From Ahrensia sp. (GTDB taxonomy: Bacteria > Pseudomonadota > Alphaproteobacteria > Rhizobiales > Rhizobiaceae), in contig QILU01000221.1 of assembly GCA_003233475.1 (NCBI GenBank), positions 1-15,104 on the forward strand: 15,104 bases of DNA. Direction: 5' to 3'. Within the stretch, counting starts at the first letter, position 1. Each line of letters opens with the position of its first letter. The notes under the pieces are model-generated. The model was not told the DNA's origin. It was given only the letters and a program-made list of their open reading frames with translations, and did not search any database. The translations under genes were made by a program, and so were the position numbers. Of the stretch, positions 1-8,485 are shown piece after piece.

Positions 1-776
1 TGGGTAAGCGACAGAACCACGTTCTTTACGGAATCCAACCCGGTACGCTCGGTCAAATTATCATAGGCTTGTTTTCGTTCCGGAAGAAATGACAGTTCGG
101 CAGTTGTAAGCATCAATTCTTCTGCCAATGCCACAGACTGGGGTCCGATTTCCGCGGCCACTTTGCGGAAGGCTACTTCAATGGTCATACCGGATTCAAC
201 GCATATCAGGCATAAATCCAGGGCATCAGGCCAAGCCTGGGTAATCGACAATTGGCGCGCTTTCAATCGATTGCGCAAAAACAACAAAGGAAAATAAAAG
301 CCTGCGGCACCGGAAATAACGAGTGCCAGCATGTTCCGCAAACTACCCTCTTCGACAACCGGCGAAATTACATAGCAATAAAGTGCGGCGCCACCGACAA
401 ACAAAAAGGGCAACCCGAAGCGAAACCCAAGAAAGATAAACAAGGGTGCCGGCCCGCGATACCCGGCCTGGACCAACTGTAATTCGGTGTTTTCATCGGC
501 CAGGGCCTTGCGCAAGTTCAGCCTGTCCACCAGAGCCTTAACAACGGCACCCGGTTCTTTTTTCTTGGCGTTTTTTCGTTGACCAACTTTTTCTTCAGAG
601 CGTTTCGATCTTTGCTGGGCCCGAAGCTTTTCGCGCTCCAAAGCAACCGATACCATACGATCGCCCAGCGTATCCTTGGCGAGAACAGGCATTGCGAAGG
701 TCAAAATAGTTGCGAAAACTGCGATTGCAGTGGTGATCGCAATCAAATTTTCCGGCTGAATTAGAAAATCCATCAT
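1..776 (-). CDS. tadC: TadC-type inner-membrane platform protein of the Tad pilus (3' end cut by window edge)
   Basis: The reading frame is open from an ATG at 776 to the left edge, giving 258 residues of an expected 320 or so. It belongs to the T2SSF (GspF/TadC) family, which forms the inner-membrane platform with TadB and couples the CpaF motor to pilin assembly. Visible features are hydrophobic segments at about residues 10-32, 112-135 and 147-167, a basic cytoplasmic stretch (about 48-75) between the first two, and the start of the T2SSF domain at about 180 with the motif WPDALDLCLICVESGM. An AGGA box 8 nt before the ATG overlaps the tadB stop codon, and the gap to tadB is only 10 bp, so the two are probably translationally coupled. 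A second ATG follows at 773. The last third of the protein, with its final membrane helix, lies outside the window. The equivalent name in Caulobacter is CpaH. Confidence 0.93.
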   Translation of the reverse strand, partial: MMDFLIQPENLIAITTAIAVFATILTFAMPVLAKDTLGDRMVSVALEREKLRAQQRSKRSEEKVGQRKNAKKKEPGAVVKALVDRLNLRKALADENTELQLVQAGYRGPAPLFIFLGFRFGLPFLFVGGAALYCYVISPVVEEGSLRNMLALVISGAAGFYFPLLFLRNRLKARQLSITQAWPDALDLCLICVESGMTIEVAFRKVAAEIGPQSVALAEELMLTTAELSFLPERKQAYDNLTERTGLDSVKNVVLSLT

Positions 777-786
777 TAGTCTGTTC

Positions 787-1782
787 CTAGAACTTGAAGT
801 TGATCATCTTTTTCATGATGAGAATTCCGAACATCATTGAGCCGGCAGAAAACAAGAGAACCTTATGCCCACCTGGCTCGGTAAACAGGGGGTCTATGTA
901 TCCAGGGGATGAAAGAGCAACCAAAATTCCGACGACAAATGGCAAAGAACCAATAATTGTGGCAGATGTTACGGCTTCTGTTGAGAAAGCTTTTACCTTG
1001 TCAGCCATTTTCCGCCGCTCGCGTAACACCTTTGATAGATTGCCCAGGGCTTCAGAAAGATTGCCGCCAGCGGTGGACTGAATTGCAATAACAATAGCGA
1101 AAAAATTGGTTTCAGCGGTGGGAACGCTTTCATATAACCTCTCACACGCTTCTGGCACTGTTAAACCCACTTGAGAGGATTCAACAATTTTTCTGAATTC
1201 ACTACGCACCGGTTCATCCGCATCGTTGGCGATAATCCGCAGGCAATCGTTCAACGGAAGACCGGAACGAATACCGCGTACAATAACATCAATGGCGTTT
1301 GGAAAAACCTTGGTGAAGGCATTAAACCGCCGTTTTCTTTTGAAATTAACTACCCAGTAAGGAATACCAAAACCGACCGTAATCGCCGCACCGATTCCGA
1401 TGTACCAGGGCAGTCGGACAATCAACAACGTGATGAAAAGGGTAACGAGGAACACGATGGTACAAATTGTAAAAAACTTTTTGATGGTCATGGTCATGCC
1501 AGCTTGCGTCATTCGCATAGACAGGCTTGGAGAAGCCGCCTTTTTACCGGTGGCACGCTGATCCTCAACATTTTTCAGCGTGTTTTCACGCACTTTGCGC
1601 CGTTGTTTGTCATCCACCCGCTTGTCGCGATTGGCCTTTTTGACGGTATGATCTGCCTGCAGGTTTTTTATCCGCTGGGAGGATTTTTTTTCGTTCGAAA
1701 TTGAATTGTAAAATAGCGCATAAATCAGGGTGCCGATAGTCACGGCACCAAGACCAAATAAGGATAGGATTGTTACATTCAT
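787..1782 (-). CDS. tadB: TadB-type inner-membrane platform protein of the Tad pilus
   Basis: The protein has 331 residues, the usual length for TadB (CpaG in Caulobacter). It has an N-terminal helix at about 5-25, then a very basic, charged linker at about 30-80. A membrane pair follows at about 103-145, a cytoplasmic T2SSF domain at about 155-270 (with NAIDVIVRGIRSGLP near 162), and C-terminal helices from about 275. With TadC it should form the platform on which the CpaF ATPase acts. The frame stays open to a TTG at 1788, but the ATG two codons later is the more likely start; its ribosome site is weak (TTTGAGT). The gene lies 65 bp after cpaF and 10 bp before tadC in the same operon. Confidence 0.94.
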   Translation of the reverse strand: MNVTILSLFGLGAVTIGTLIYALFYNSISNEKKSSQRIKNLQADHTVKKANRDKRVDDKQRRKVRENTLKNVEDQRATGKKAASPSLSMRMTQAGMTMTIKKFFTICTIVFLVTLFITLLIVRLPWYIGIGAAITVGFGIPYWVVNFKRKRRFNAFTKVFPNAIDVIVRGIRSGLPLNDCLRIIANDADEPVRSEFRKIVESSQVGLTVPEACERLYESVPTAETNFFAIVIAIQSTAGGNLSEALGNLSKVLRERRKMADKVKAFSTEAVTSATIIGSLPFVVGILVALSSPGYIDPLFTEPGGHKVLLFSAGSMMFGILIMKKMINFKF

Positions 1783-1847
1783 ACTCAAACTACCAAACTA
1801 ATCACACCCGGTTTAGCAATTGTACCAGTTACAATATTGCAGATTGG

Positions 1848-3551
1848 TTAAAATCCACCTATTTCTCTGTCCTCTGACGCATCCAGCGCCTCTGCAAGGC
1901 GATCGCCTTCATTAAAATAACGGGCACGTTCTGCCATTTTGGGGTTACCAATGCCGGTTGAACGGTGTTTGCCCAAAATATTACCGTTGGCATCTTCGCC
2001 AAGAATATCATACAGAAAAATGTCTTGCGTAATTATTACGTCGCCTTCCAACCCGATCACTTCTGTGATGTGGGTGATGCGGCGCGAACCATCGCGCAAA
2101 CGTTTTGCCTGAATTACAATGTCAACCGAGCCAACAATAATTTCGCGCACAGTTTTCGCGGGCAGCGAAAAACCACCCATGGCAATCATAGATTCCATGC
2201 GAGAAAGGCACTCCCGGGGGGAGTTGGCGTGGATTGTTCCCATTGAACCATCGTGGCCGGTGTTCATTGCCTGTAACAGATCGAAAACTTCCGGTCCGCG
2301 AACCTCACCAACAATAATCCGTTCCGGGCGCATCCGCAGACAGTTTTTCACCAGATCGGTCATGGTAATTGTGCCCTCCCCCTCTAGGTTGGGGGGACGG
2401 GTTTCTAGACGGACCACATGGGGTTGCTGAAGCTGAAGTTCGGCGGAGTCTTCGCACGTAATAATCCGCTCATCTTCATCAATATAGTTGGTCATGCAGT
2501 TCAACAGCGTGGTTTTGCCGGAACCGGTGCCGCCTGAAATAACAATATTGCAGCGTACCCGGCCGATAATTTGCAGTATTTCCGCGCCTTCGGGAGAAAT
2601 CGCGCCAAAACTGACCAACTGATCAAGGGTGAGCTTGTCTTTCTTAAACTTACGAATGGTGAGTGTGGGTCCATCTAACGAAAGGGGTGGCGCGATCACA
2701 TTCACACGGGAACCATCGGCAAGGCGTGCGTCGCATATGGGTGATGATTCATCAACGCGGCGGCCAACCTGGCTCACTATTCGCTGGCAAATATTCATCA
2801 ACTGGTCATTATCGCGGAAACGAACATTGGTTTTTTCCACCTTGCCGTCAACTTCGATAAATGTGCTTTTTGCACCGTTGACCATGATATCAGCAATATC
2901 GTCTCGCTCCAACAAGGGTTCCAGCGGGCCGTAACCCAATATATCATTACAAATATCAGCGAGCAGCTCTTCCTGCTCGGAAATTGACATTACAATAGAT
3001 TTAATGGCGACAATATCGTTGACGATATCGCGAATTTCTTCGCGCGCTCCGTCATTATCCAGCTTTGAGAGCTGTGATAAATCGATAGTATCGATGAGCG
3101 CTGAGAACACCTGGGTTTTTACGTCGTAATATTCTTCGGACTTTATCCGTATTTCCGGCGCGACCCCTGGATCACTGGTTGTGGTTTGCGCCTCGTTTTC
3201 CAAAGGTGGCGCTTTGGACTTAACTTTTTTACTAAGAACAGGTGCGGTAACGGAAGGAAGGTTGGATGCCTGCAACTCTCCAGATCCCGCGTCAACGGCT
3301 GATGCAGGAGCGGGTGGAGAGGTGACTATTGAGCTAGAACGCGCAACATTTGACGGAGCTTGCCCGGGCTGCGCTTCAGCCTGGTTTTGAGTTGGCGGGA
3401 TGGCTGCAGGGGCAGCCGGTGCTACAGGCGCAGGTGTTGGTGTTGCAGCCTGAGCAGGCACCTGCCCCGCTTCCAGGGGCATCGCCAAGGGCTTAGAAAG
3501 TCCGCTATCATTGCCGGCGCCACCGCCTTGTCCACCACGTTTTCCGAACAT
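1848..3551 (-). CDS. cpaF: CpaF/TadA secretion ATPase of the Tad pilus
   Basis: This is the hexameric type II/IV secretion ATPase that powers Tad pilus extension and, in Caulobacter, retraction. It has 567 residues. The N-terminal 130 or so are a low-complexity Pro/Ala/Gln-rich tail, followed by an N-terminal helical domain (about 140-300) ending in the conserved CDARLADGSRVNV and TLTIRKF segments. The RecA-like ATPase domain has Walker A GGTGSGKTT at about 340-348, an Asp box (TCEDSAELQL, about 365-374), Walker B RIIVGEVRG (about 411-419) and the His box TGHDGSMGTIHAN (about 431-443). All catalytic motifs are intact. A GGAG box lies 10 nt before the ATG. It sits 33 bp after cpaE and 65 bp before tadB. 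Confidence 0.97.
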   Translation of the reverse strand: MFGKRGGQGGGAGNDSGLSKPLAMPLEAGQVPAQAATPTPAPVAPAAPAAIPPTQNQAEAQPGQAPSNVARSSSIVTSPPAPASAVDAGSGELQASNLPSVTAPVLSKKVKSKAPPLENEAQTTTSDPGVAPEIRIKSEEYYDVKTQVFSALIDTIDLSQLSKLDNDGAREEIRDIVNDIVAIKSIVMSISEQEELLADICNDILGYGPLEPLLERDDIADIMVNGAKSTFIEVDGKVEKTNVRFRDNDQLMNICQRIVSQVGRRVDESSPICDARLADGSRVNVIAPPLSLDGPTLTIRKFKKDKLTLDQLVSFGAISPEGAEILQIIGRVRCNIVISGGTGSGKTTLLNCMTNYIDEDERIITCEDSAELQLQQPHVVRLETRPPNLEGEGTITMTDLVKNCLRMRPERIIVGEVRGPEVFDLLQAMNTGHDGSMGTIHANSPRECLSRMESMIAMGGFSLPAKTVREIIVGSVDIVIQAKRLRDGSRRITHITEVIGLEGDVIITQDIFLYDILGEDANGNILGKHRSTGIGNPKMAERARYFNEGDRLAEALDASEDREIGGF

Positions 3552-3584
3552 AAGATTCTTACTCCAAATTCGCCGTAAAAGGCG

Positions 3585-5024
3585 CTACTGTTTTTTCTTC
3601 TTTTTGCGTGAAAAACGCGACAGAATTGATTTTTTTACTGGTGCCTCAAGTTCACGCCTGCCGGTCAAAACCTGCGCCAGCACGTCCAGAGAGACCGCGA
3701 TTTCACTTTTTTCATCTGTTTCCGAAATCATTTGCCCGTTATTAGCAGCCAGGCCAAACAAAGCAGGTTCAAAGGGAATGATGATTGTTGGCTCAATCCC
3801 AATCGGCTGGGTAAAATCTGCCACCGAGATTTCCGGGCGTTTTGGCACGTTGCACTGGTTCAAAACCAAGTATGGCTTTTCATCATTGGGGCGCAATTCT
3901 GCCAGGGTATCAACCAGGTTTTTGGTGTTTCTCAATCCAGCGAGATCGGGGGTGGTTGTTATTACCACCTTATCTGCAGCGGAAAGAATTTGGCGCACCC
4001 AACCGGTCCAGGTGTGGGGTAAATCTACAACAATATTCGGAGTGCCGCGCTGGGCAACGTCAAGCAATTGCTTAAAGTCCTCGGGGTCAAAATCATATTC
4101 ACGATCGAGGGTGGAGGGCGCTGCAAGCAGGCTCAAATGATCTGAACATTTTGCCAACAGGCGATCCAAAAAAGTCTCGTCTATTCGGTCAGAAGAGAAT
4201 ACGGCCTCCGCAACCCCTTGTGCAGGATCCTGATCAAGGTTGATATTGGCCGTGCCAAAAGCAAGATCCAAATCAGCCAAAACCACGTCGCTCTCATAAT
4301 TACTTGAGATCGCCCAGGCTACGTTATGAGAAATGGTAGAGGAACCGACCCCTCCTCTGGCACCGATAAATGCAATTGTATTCCCCAAGGGGGCCGCATC
4401 AGGGTTAACAAACAAGCTGGTGACAATATCTAAAATGTCACTCATGGCGATGGGGGTAACTAAATATTCAGCAACCCCGCGGGAAATCAGATTACGGTAA
4501 AGCGACACATCATTTTTGTGGCCGATAACGACAACATTTGTGCCCTCATCACAAACTTCCGCCAGTTTGGCCAACTCACCTATTAAAGCTTCGCCGACAA
4601 GTTGAGATTCTACAAAAATAAGATTTGGGGTGGTTGCTGTCTGGTAAAACTCGACGGCAGCGGCCACTCCTCCAAGTTGGACTTTTACATGCGCCTTGTT
4701 CATTCTGCGGTCCCGTGAAGTGTAGTCAATCGTGTTGGCTACGCTTTCAGTTTCGCAAAATGCCTGGATAGCCACCCTGGGGACAGGGCGGAATTTGCTG
4801 ATATCCTCATCTTGATGCTCTGATTCTTCTGCCGCTTCGGCGGCTGACTCAAGATTGGGATAGTCAAATGGTTCTGCTGTTTCCTCATTAGGAACAGCTT
4901 GTGAAGGTGCATTTGGCGGATCAATCGGTGAATTGACTTCCTGCGGATCAATTTGAGTTTGATCGGCTGGTGCCTGTTCTTGAGGTGCCTGATGAGCTTG
5001 TTGGTCTAATGCCGGATCGGACAT
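3585..5024 (-). CDS. cpaE: CpaE/TadZ pilus localisation protein (pseudo-receiver plus ParA/MinD-like domain)
   Basis: CpaE/TadZ proteins mark the pole or assembly site for Tad pili. This one has 479 residues. Residues 1-75 are acidic, Pro/Gln-rich and probably disordered. Residues about 85-205 form a receiver-like domain in which NLIFVES stands where the phosphoacceptor Asp strand would be, so phosphorylation looks unlikely. Residues about 213-455 are a ParA/MinD-like domain with the P-loop GARGGVGSST (221-230), a VVLADLDLAFG strand (247-257) and the Walker-B-like NIVVDLPHTW (330-339). The P-loop lacks both lysines of classic MinD proteins, as detailed in the findings. The C-terminus is strongly basic (SRKKKKKQ). 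It lies 48 bp after cpaD and 33 bp before cpaF; an AGGGA box precedes the ATG by about 11 nt. Confidence 0.95.
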   Translation of the reverse strand: MSDPALDQQAHQAPQEQAPADQTQIDPQEVNSPIDPPNAPSQAVPNEETAEPFDYPNLESAAEAAEESEHQDEDISKFRPVPRVAIQAFCETESVANTIDYTSRDRRMNKAHVKVQLGGVAAAVEFYQTATTPNLIFVESQLVGEALIGELAKLAEVCDEGTNVVVIGHKNDVSLYRNLISRGVAEYLVTPIAMSDILDIVTSLFVNPDAAPLGNTIAFIGARGGVGSSTISHNVAWAISSNYESDVVLADLDLAFGTANINLDQDPAQGVAEAVFSSDRIDETFLDRLLAKCSDHLSLLAAPSTLDREYDFDPEDFKQLLDVAQRGTPNIVVDLPHTWTGWVRQILSAADKVVITTTPDLAGLRNTKNLVDTLAELRPNDEKPYLVLNQCNVPKRPEISVADFTQPIGIEPTIIIPFEPALFGLAANNGQMISETDEKSEIAVSLDVLAQVLTGRRELEAPVKKSILSRFSRKKKKKQ

Positions 5025-5072
5025 GGTGATAAATTCCCTGGAGTAAATTGTTACGCGAAACTGATTATATTA

Positions 5073-5828
5073 CTAATTTCCAAAAACCGATGCTTGCGGT
5101 TGCGGCAATCGGATCTCACCATTACGATAAGATTCGATCACCTCATTGCGGCGCTGGGCGTCAATGTCGCTCATTCCGCGTGGTGCCAGCAGATCGGACG
5201 GATTGGCAATCATCCTGGCCAGGTTGTTTTGCTGGGCGCACCCGAAATTGTAATAGTTTTTGTTTTGGTTGTTGGCTCCGGCCAAATCTTCCGGCCATTT
5301 GCCGCAAGCTTCAACACTTGCGCTCACCGCGAAATATGACAATCGAATGGGGGCCGATCTACCGTGCTCCGCCGCATCATAATTTATCATGCGAACTTTC
5401 CGCCGGGGTACACCGGTTTTTTTGATGGTTTCAATAATCTTTTGCCCAACCTTACGGGCTGCCGTCTCATTAGGTGATCCGGATGGAACCATGACCGTAA
5501 TCACGCCGGAAGCGGATTTCTTGTAACGATAGGAAAATCCCTGAATTGCGCTTTGAGAGGCATAGGGCAAACCGTAAGATGACGTGGCAATAGGAACATC
5601 AAGGGTTTGTTCCCGCTCGTCCAGGACAATAGGGTGACGTAATTTATAATTATCCTGCACCGAGCCCACCGTAAATTTGTCTTCGGAATAACTGGCGCAT
5701 CCGGTTAAAACCGCGAGCGGAATCAAAGCGATGAGAGCCATGGTCGGGGCGTGTGGTTTTTTCTTTACCCGTGCACGAACCTTTGAAAAGGGCGTACTGA
5801 AAATGGGTTGTTTCACATGATGTTGCAT
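5073..5828 (-). CDS. cpaD: CpaD pilus biogenesis lipoprotein
   Basis: The protein has 251 residues and belongs to the CpaD family, a lipoprotein found with the Tad secretin in alphaproteobacteria. A long basic n-region (RARVKKK) precedes a hydrophobic segment and the lipobox LTGC, with Cys44 as the predicted lipidated residue. The C-terminal half holds the family's usual paired cysteines (VEACGKWPEDL and NFGCAQQNNLARM) and the ending ANPSDLLAPRG. Met30 is an alternative start that would leave a more normal signal peptide, but it has no ribosome site. The upstream ATG has AAGAGAAG directly before it, so I keep the long form. It lies 17 bp after cpaC and 48 bp before cpaE, and probably acts at the outer membrane with CpaC. 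Confidence 0.93.
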   Translation of the reverse strand: MQHHVKQPIFSTPFSKVRARVKKKPHAPTMALIALIPLAVLTGCASYSEDKFTVGSVQDNYKLRHPIVLDEREQTLDVPIATSSYGLPYASQSAIQGFSYRYKKSASGVITVMVPSGSPNETAARKVGQKIIETIKKTGVPRRKVRMINYDAAEHGRSAPIRLSYFAVSASVEACGKWPEDLAGANNQNKNYYNFGCAQQNNLARMIANPSDLLAPRGMSDIDAQRRNEVIESYRNGEIRLPQPQASVFGN

Positions 5829-5845
5829 CTTCTCTTGCCTACTCT

Positions 5846-7402
5846 TTACTTGAGAATGAATCCGATAGAACCGGTGTAGCGGCCCTTGGGAAGGTTACCT
5901 TGTTTGGTGCCGTAAACCCGATTGACCCGGCCCATAAATATGCTGGCCGCTTCAGTTGCAGGTTGAAATTTTTCATCCGGCTGGGCCAGTTCCTTGCGCG
6001 CCACCGGGCGCACCAAATAAGGGGTTACGATGATAACCAGTTCGGTTTCATTGCGCAGGTATTCACGGCTGCGAAACAACGAACCTAAAATTGGAATTTT
6101 TGAAAGACCCGGCATTCCGGAAACCACCTGGCGAACATCGTCCTGAACCAGACCTGCGATTGCCATTGACCCGCCGGAAGGAAGTTCAACCGTGGTGCTG
6201 GCCATGCGCGAACGCGATCCGTACAAGGTCACCTGTTCGCTGGTCGTTGTTGAACCAACGGACGATGGTTCTCGCACCTCTGTTTGCAGTTTAAGGCTAA
6301 TACGCCCTTCGCTCAGAACGACCGGGGTAAAGGACAATGAAATTCCGTATGGTTGTCTCTCATATGATATGCTGACGCCACCACCGTCGGTTGTCTCGAC
6401 CTCTTCGGGGACCTGCCACTCGCCGCCTACCCGGAATTCAGCCTGCTCTCCTGATACAGCGGTTAAGCTTGGCTCTGCGAGTGTGCGGATAACACCGGCA
6501 ATTTCCATAGCGCGAAACTGAGATTGCAATGAATTCAACCCGATTGAACCGCCGGAACGGACTGATATGGTTTGCTGAACAACACCTGAAGCAAAAGACG
6601 AAAAATTAAATCCGTTTGACCCGGCGACACTATAGCTTGAGGAAATCCCCAGTTGTTTGGTGACAGAGCGCTGAACTTCCGCAATGACAACCTTCAACAG
6701 AACCTGGTCTTCCCCTTCAATCTTTAACAGATTTACAATTTCACTCTCTCTGGTATCTCCAAATATCGAGGCAAAACTTTGATCCTCAGATTCAGTCTGT
6801 TCGCCACCTCTCACAAATATTTGTGCCAGTGCAATGGCTTTATTTGCGTCTGAAGGTGTTTGAACCGAACCGGTCAATACGATATTGTCGTTTATCATTT
6901 CAGCCTTAATATTAGAATTCTTTATCAAGCGTGACAGACTGGATTCCAATCCGGAAATGTCACGTTCGATCAAAATATCCATCGCGGCGATTTGTTTGCC
7001 GGCACCGTCAAAAACAAAAATGTTGGTTTGCCCGATCTGCTTGCCAAATAAATAAATGCGGCGGGATGTGCGCATTACTGCATCCGCAACCCTCGGATTA
7101 GCCACTAACACATCATTGGCAATCGCGGGCAGATCTACAACAATCGATTTATCAAGCCCAAGCCGAATCAATTTTGGTGTTGCCGAGTTTTCTGCAGTTA
7201 TTTTAATATAGCCGTTTGATATCTGTTGTGCTGAAACAGATGTTACACTGATCGGCTGAAAGGCGGTTACCATTGCCAATGCGGTGGTGCTCACAAGCGC
7301 AATTATACGTCTTGGAATGCCGGTCCCGAGAAATTTACCCACAACTGGTTGCGTATCACCCTTTGTGGAAACTAATTCGGTATTTTTTGCTCGGTTCTTC
7401 AT
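5846..7402 (-). CDS. cpaC: CpaC/RcpA outer-membrane secretin of the Tad pilus
   Basis: CpaC forms the outer-membrane ring through which the Flp fibre passes. It has 518 residues from the ATG at 7402; a TTG five codons upstream is open but less likely. A long n-region ends in a hydrophobic stretch (about 33-48), with likely signal cleavage near VSAQQ (about 60). Next comes the pilus-type secretin N-domain (about 70-145, motif NPRVADAV), a BON-like segment (about 152-196), and the secretin channel domain (about 230-466). The secretin signature is MPGLSKIPILGSLF followed by ETELVIIVTPYLVRP. A short alphaproteobacterial tail ends in GSIGFILK. The gap from cpaB is 55 bp and to cpaD 17 bp. The N-domain is closely mirrored by the separate protein encoded at 9676-10176. 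Confidence 0.96.
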   Translation of the reverse strand: MKNRAKNTELVSTKGDTQPVVGKFLGTGIPRRIIALVSTTALAMVTAFQPISVTSVSAQQISNGYIKITAENSATPKLIRLGLDKSIVVDLPAIANDVLVANPRVADAVMRTSRRIYLFGKQIGQTNIFVFDGAGKQIAAMDILIERDISGLESSLSRLIKNSNIKAEMINDNIVLTGSVQTPSDANKAIALAQIFVRGGEQTESEDQSFASIFGDTRESEIVNLLKIEGEDQVLLKVVIAEVQRSVTKQLGISSSYSVAGSNGFNFSSFASGVVQQTISVRSGGSIGLNSLQSQFRAMEIAGVIRTLAEPSLTAVSGEQAEFRVGGEWQVPEEVETTDGGGVSISYERQPYGISLSFTPVVLSEGRISLKLQTEVREPSSVGSTTTSEQVTLYGSRSRMASTTVELPSGGSMAIAGLVQDDVRQVVSGMPGLSKIPILGSLFRSREYLRNETELVIIVTPYLVRPVARKELAQPDEKFQPATEAASIFMGRVNRVYGTKQGNLPKGRYTGSIGFILK

Positions 7403-7457
7403 GTGTTTATAACTCAACTTGCTTGACTGCTGTTACTGATGAATTTGTTACGAATTG

Positions 7458-8276
7458 TTATTTTTTCGGGCGCACTTCTTCCGTTTTTCCGTATCGAATA
7501 ATCCGAACGGTTCCGCGTTTCTTACGGCTGCCACTTGAAAGTAGATTCTCTCCGGTGCTGCTTGGAGCCAATTCGGCATCCTCGACGCTGCGAAGGGCCA
7601 GGGCCAAAGTGTTTTTGCCGATGCTTTTTGCCGCGGTTACAATTTCCGCCTGTTCGGCTGTCAACTCCAGGGTCACCGTATTACCCACCATTGCTTTTTC
7701 ACCATCTTGCTCTTCGATCACCTGGTCGATGGCGAGAACGCGGATATTCTGCAGGATGGTTTCGGTAATAAGCGTATCGGTTTTATCGTCTTGTTCCGTG
7801 TAGGACATTAGAACGTCAACATTATCATTGGGCAGGATGAATCCGCCTGCAGATGTTTCAGCCTTTACCCTTATTGCCATGGCACGTTTGCCCGCCGGTA
7901 AAATGGCTGACATATAGCCGCTGTCTGAAATGACAATTTTTTCCTGGCGTATCGGCTCGCCTTCAAAAAATGAAGAGCGGGCAATAGCCTTGGAATATTC
8001 TTTTAGCGCCTCGGGGTTCACATCTTCAAGAATGTATGAATCGCGAACATTGGCTGACGGCCATATTTCCCAGGTAAGATTCTGATCGCTTAGAGCAGTT
8101 CCCATGGGAATTGCTCTGCTCGCGATGAGAACTTTTTTCGCCGGAACAGATTTTTCTTCAATGACAACAACCTGCTGTTCTGGATCCGGCCGACTGTTCA
8201 AATTCATCATCAACAGACCAGCACCCAGTGCTGCCATTAATGCAACTCCGATCAGAATTAGCTGAATTGGCTTCAT
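7458..8276 (-). CDS. cpaB: CpaB/RcpC periplasmic pilus assembly protein
   Basis: The protein has 272 residues, normal for CpaB (RcpC), the periplasmic or inner-membrane-anchored partner of the Tad secretin. A single N-terminal helix at about 5-25 is followed by a SAF domain at about 46-112 (SRAIPMGTALSDQNLTWEIWP), and then the RcpC domain at about 115-235 with the typical GGFILPNDNVDVL segment and VTLELTAEQAE. The C-terminus is basic (RKKRGTVRIIRYGKTEEVRPKK minus a few residues). A GGAG box lies 8 nt before the ATG. It is the first gene after the cpaA terminator, so it should be led by a promoter in the preceding 148 bp. Confidence 0.95.
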   Translation of the reverse strand: MKPIQLILIGVALMAALGAGLLMMNLNSRPDPEQQVVVIEEKSVPAKKVLIASRAIPMGTALSDQNLTWEIWPSANVRDSYILEDVNPEALKEYSKAIARSSFFEGEPIRQEKIVISDSGYMSAILPAGKRAMAIRVKAETSAGGFILPNDNVDVLMSYTEQDDKTDTLITETILQNIRVLAIDQVIEEQDGEKAMVGNTVTLELTAEQAEIVTAAKSIGKNTLALALRSVEDAELAPSSTGENLLSSGSRKKRGTVRIIRYGKTEEVRPKK

Positions 8277-8424
8277 GATATTCGACTCCGGTTACGCATA
8301 ACGCAAAAACTCAAAATCTATCTTGAACCGGATTGGTGTACTTATGGTTAATATGCGGCTGACAAACGTGGTAAACAAAATCTTTCCGTCAAATCGCTCA
8401 AATACCCTTATGTTTCTCTTGTCA
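8277..8424 (-). promoter_or_regulatory. Probable promoter region of the cpaB-tadC operon
   Basis: This noncoding gap separates the cpaA terminator from cpaB, and the operon behind it needs a promoter here. On the minus strand I see a TTGACA at the right edge (8419-8424) and a TTGACG further in, neither with a convincing -10 at standard spacing. An exact CtrA-type half-site TTAACCAT lies at 8344-8351, about 68 nt before the cpaB start codon. No open reading frame here looks coding. Confidence 0.4.
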
Positions 8425-8464
8425 AAAAACACAAAAGGGAGAAACCAATTCTGGCCTCTCCCTT
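8425..8464 (-). terminator. Intrinsic terminator after cpaA
   Basis: On the minus strand, AAGGGAGA (8457-8464) pairs with TCTCCCTT (8435-8442). The stem continues inward as GGCCA/TGGTT with two G-U pairs, giving about 13 pairs around a GAAT loop. It is followed at once by TTGTGTTTTTT. It lies 21 bp after the cpaA stop codon. The plus strand has no T-run after the same stem, so it should act on cpaA transcripts only. Confidence 0.85.
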
Positions 8465-8485
8465 CACATTATAAGAACTCAATAT

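Noticed and set aside
1171..1704. Long open frame antisense to tadB, 177 codons
   Set aside because: It lies wholly inside tadB, has no recognisable domain and no ribosome site, and tadB is a clear full-length family member. The same applies to the other antisense frames inside cpaF, cpaE, cpaD, cpaC and dapE.
3585..3610. A-rich end of cpaE (codons for five lysines) as a possible programmed frameshift site
   Set aside because: The run AAAAAAC is not in the phase needed for a -1 slip (the codons are AAA AAA CAG), the stop follows at once, and cpaF starts 33 bp later with its own ribosome site.
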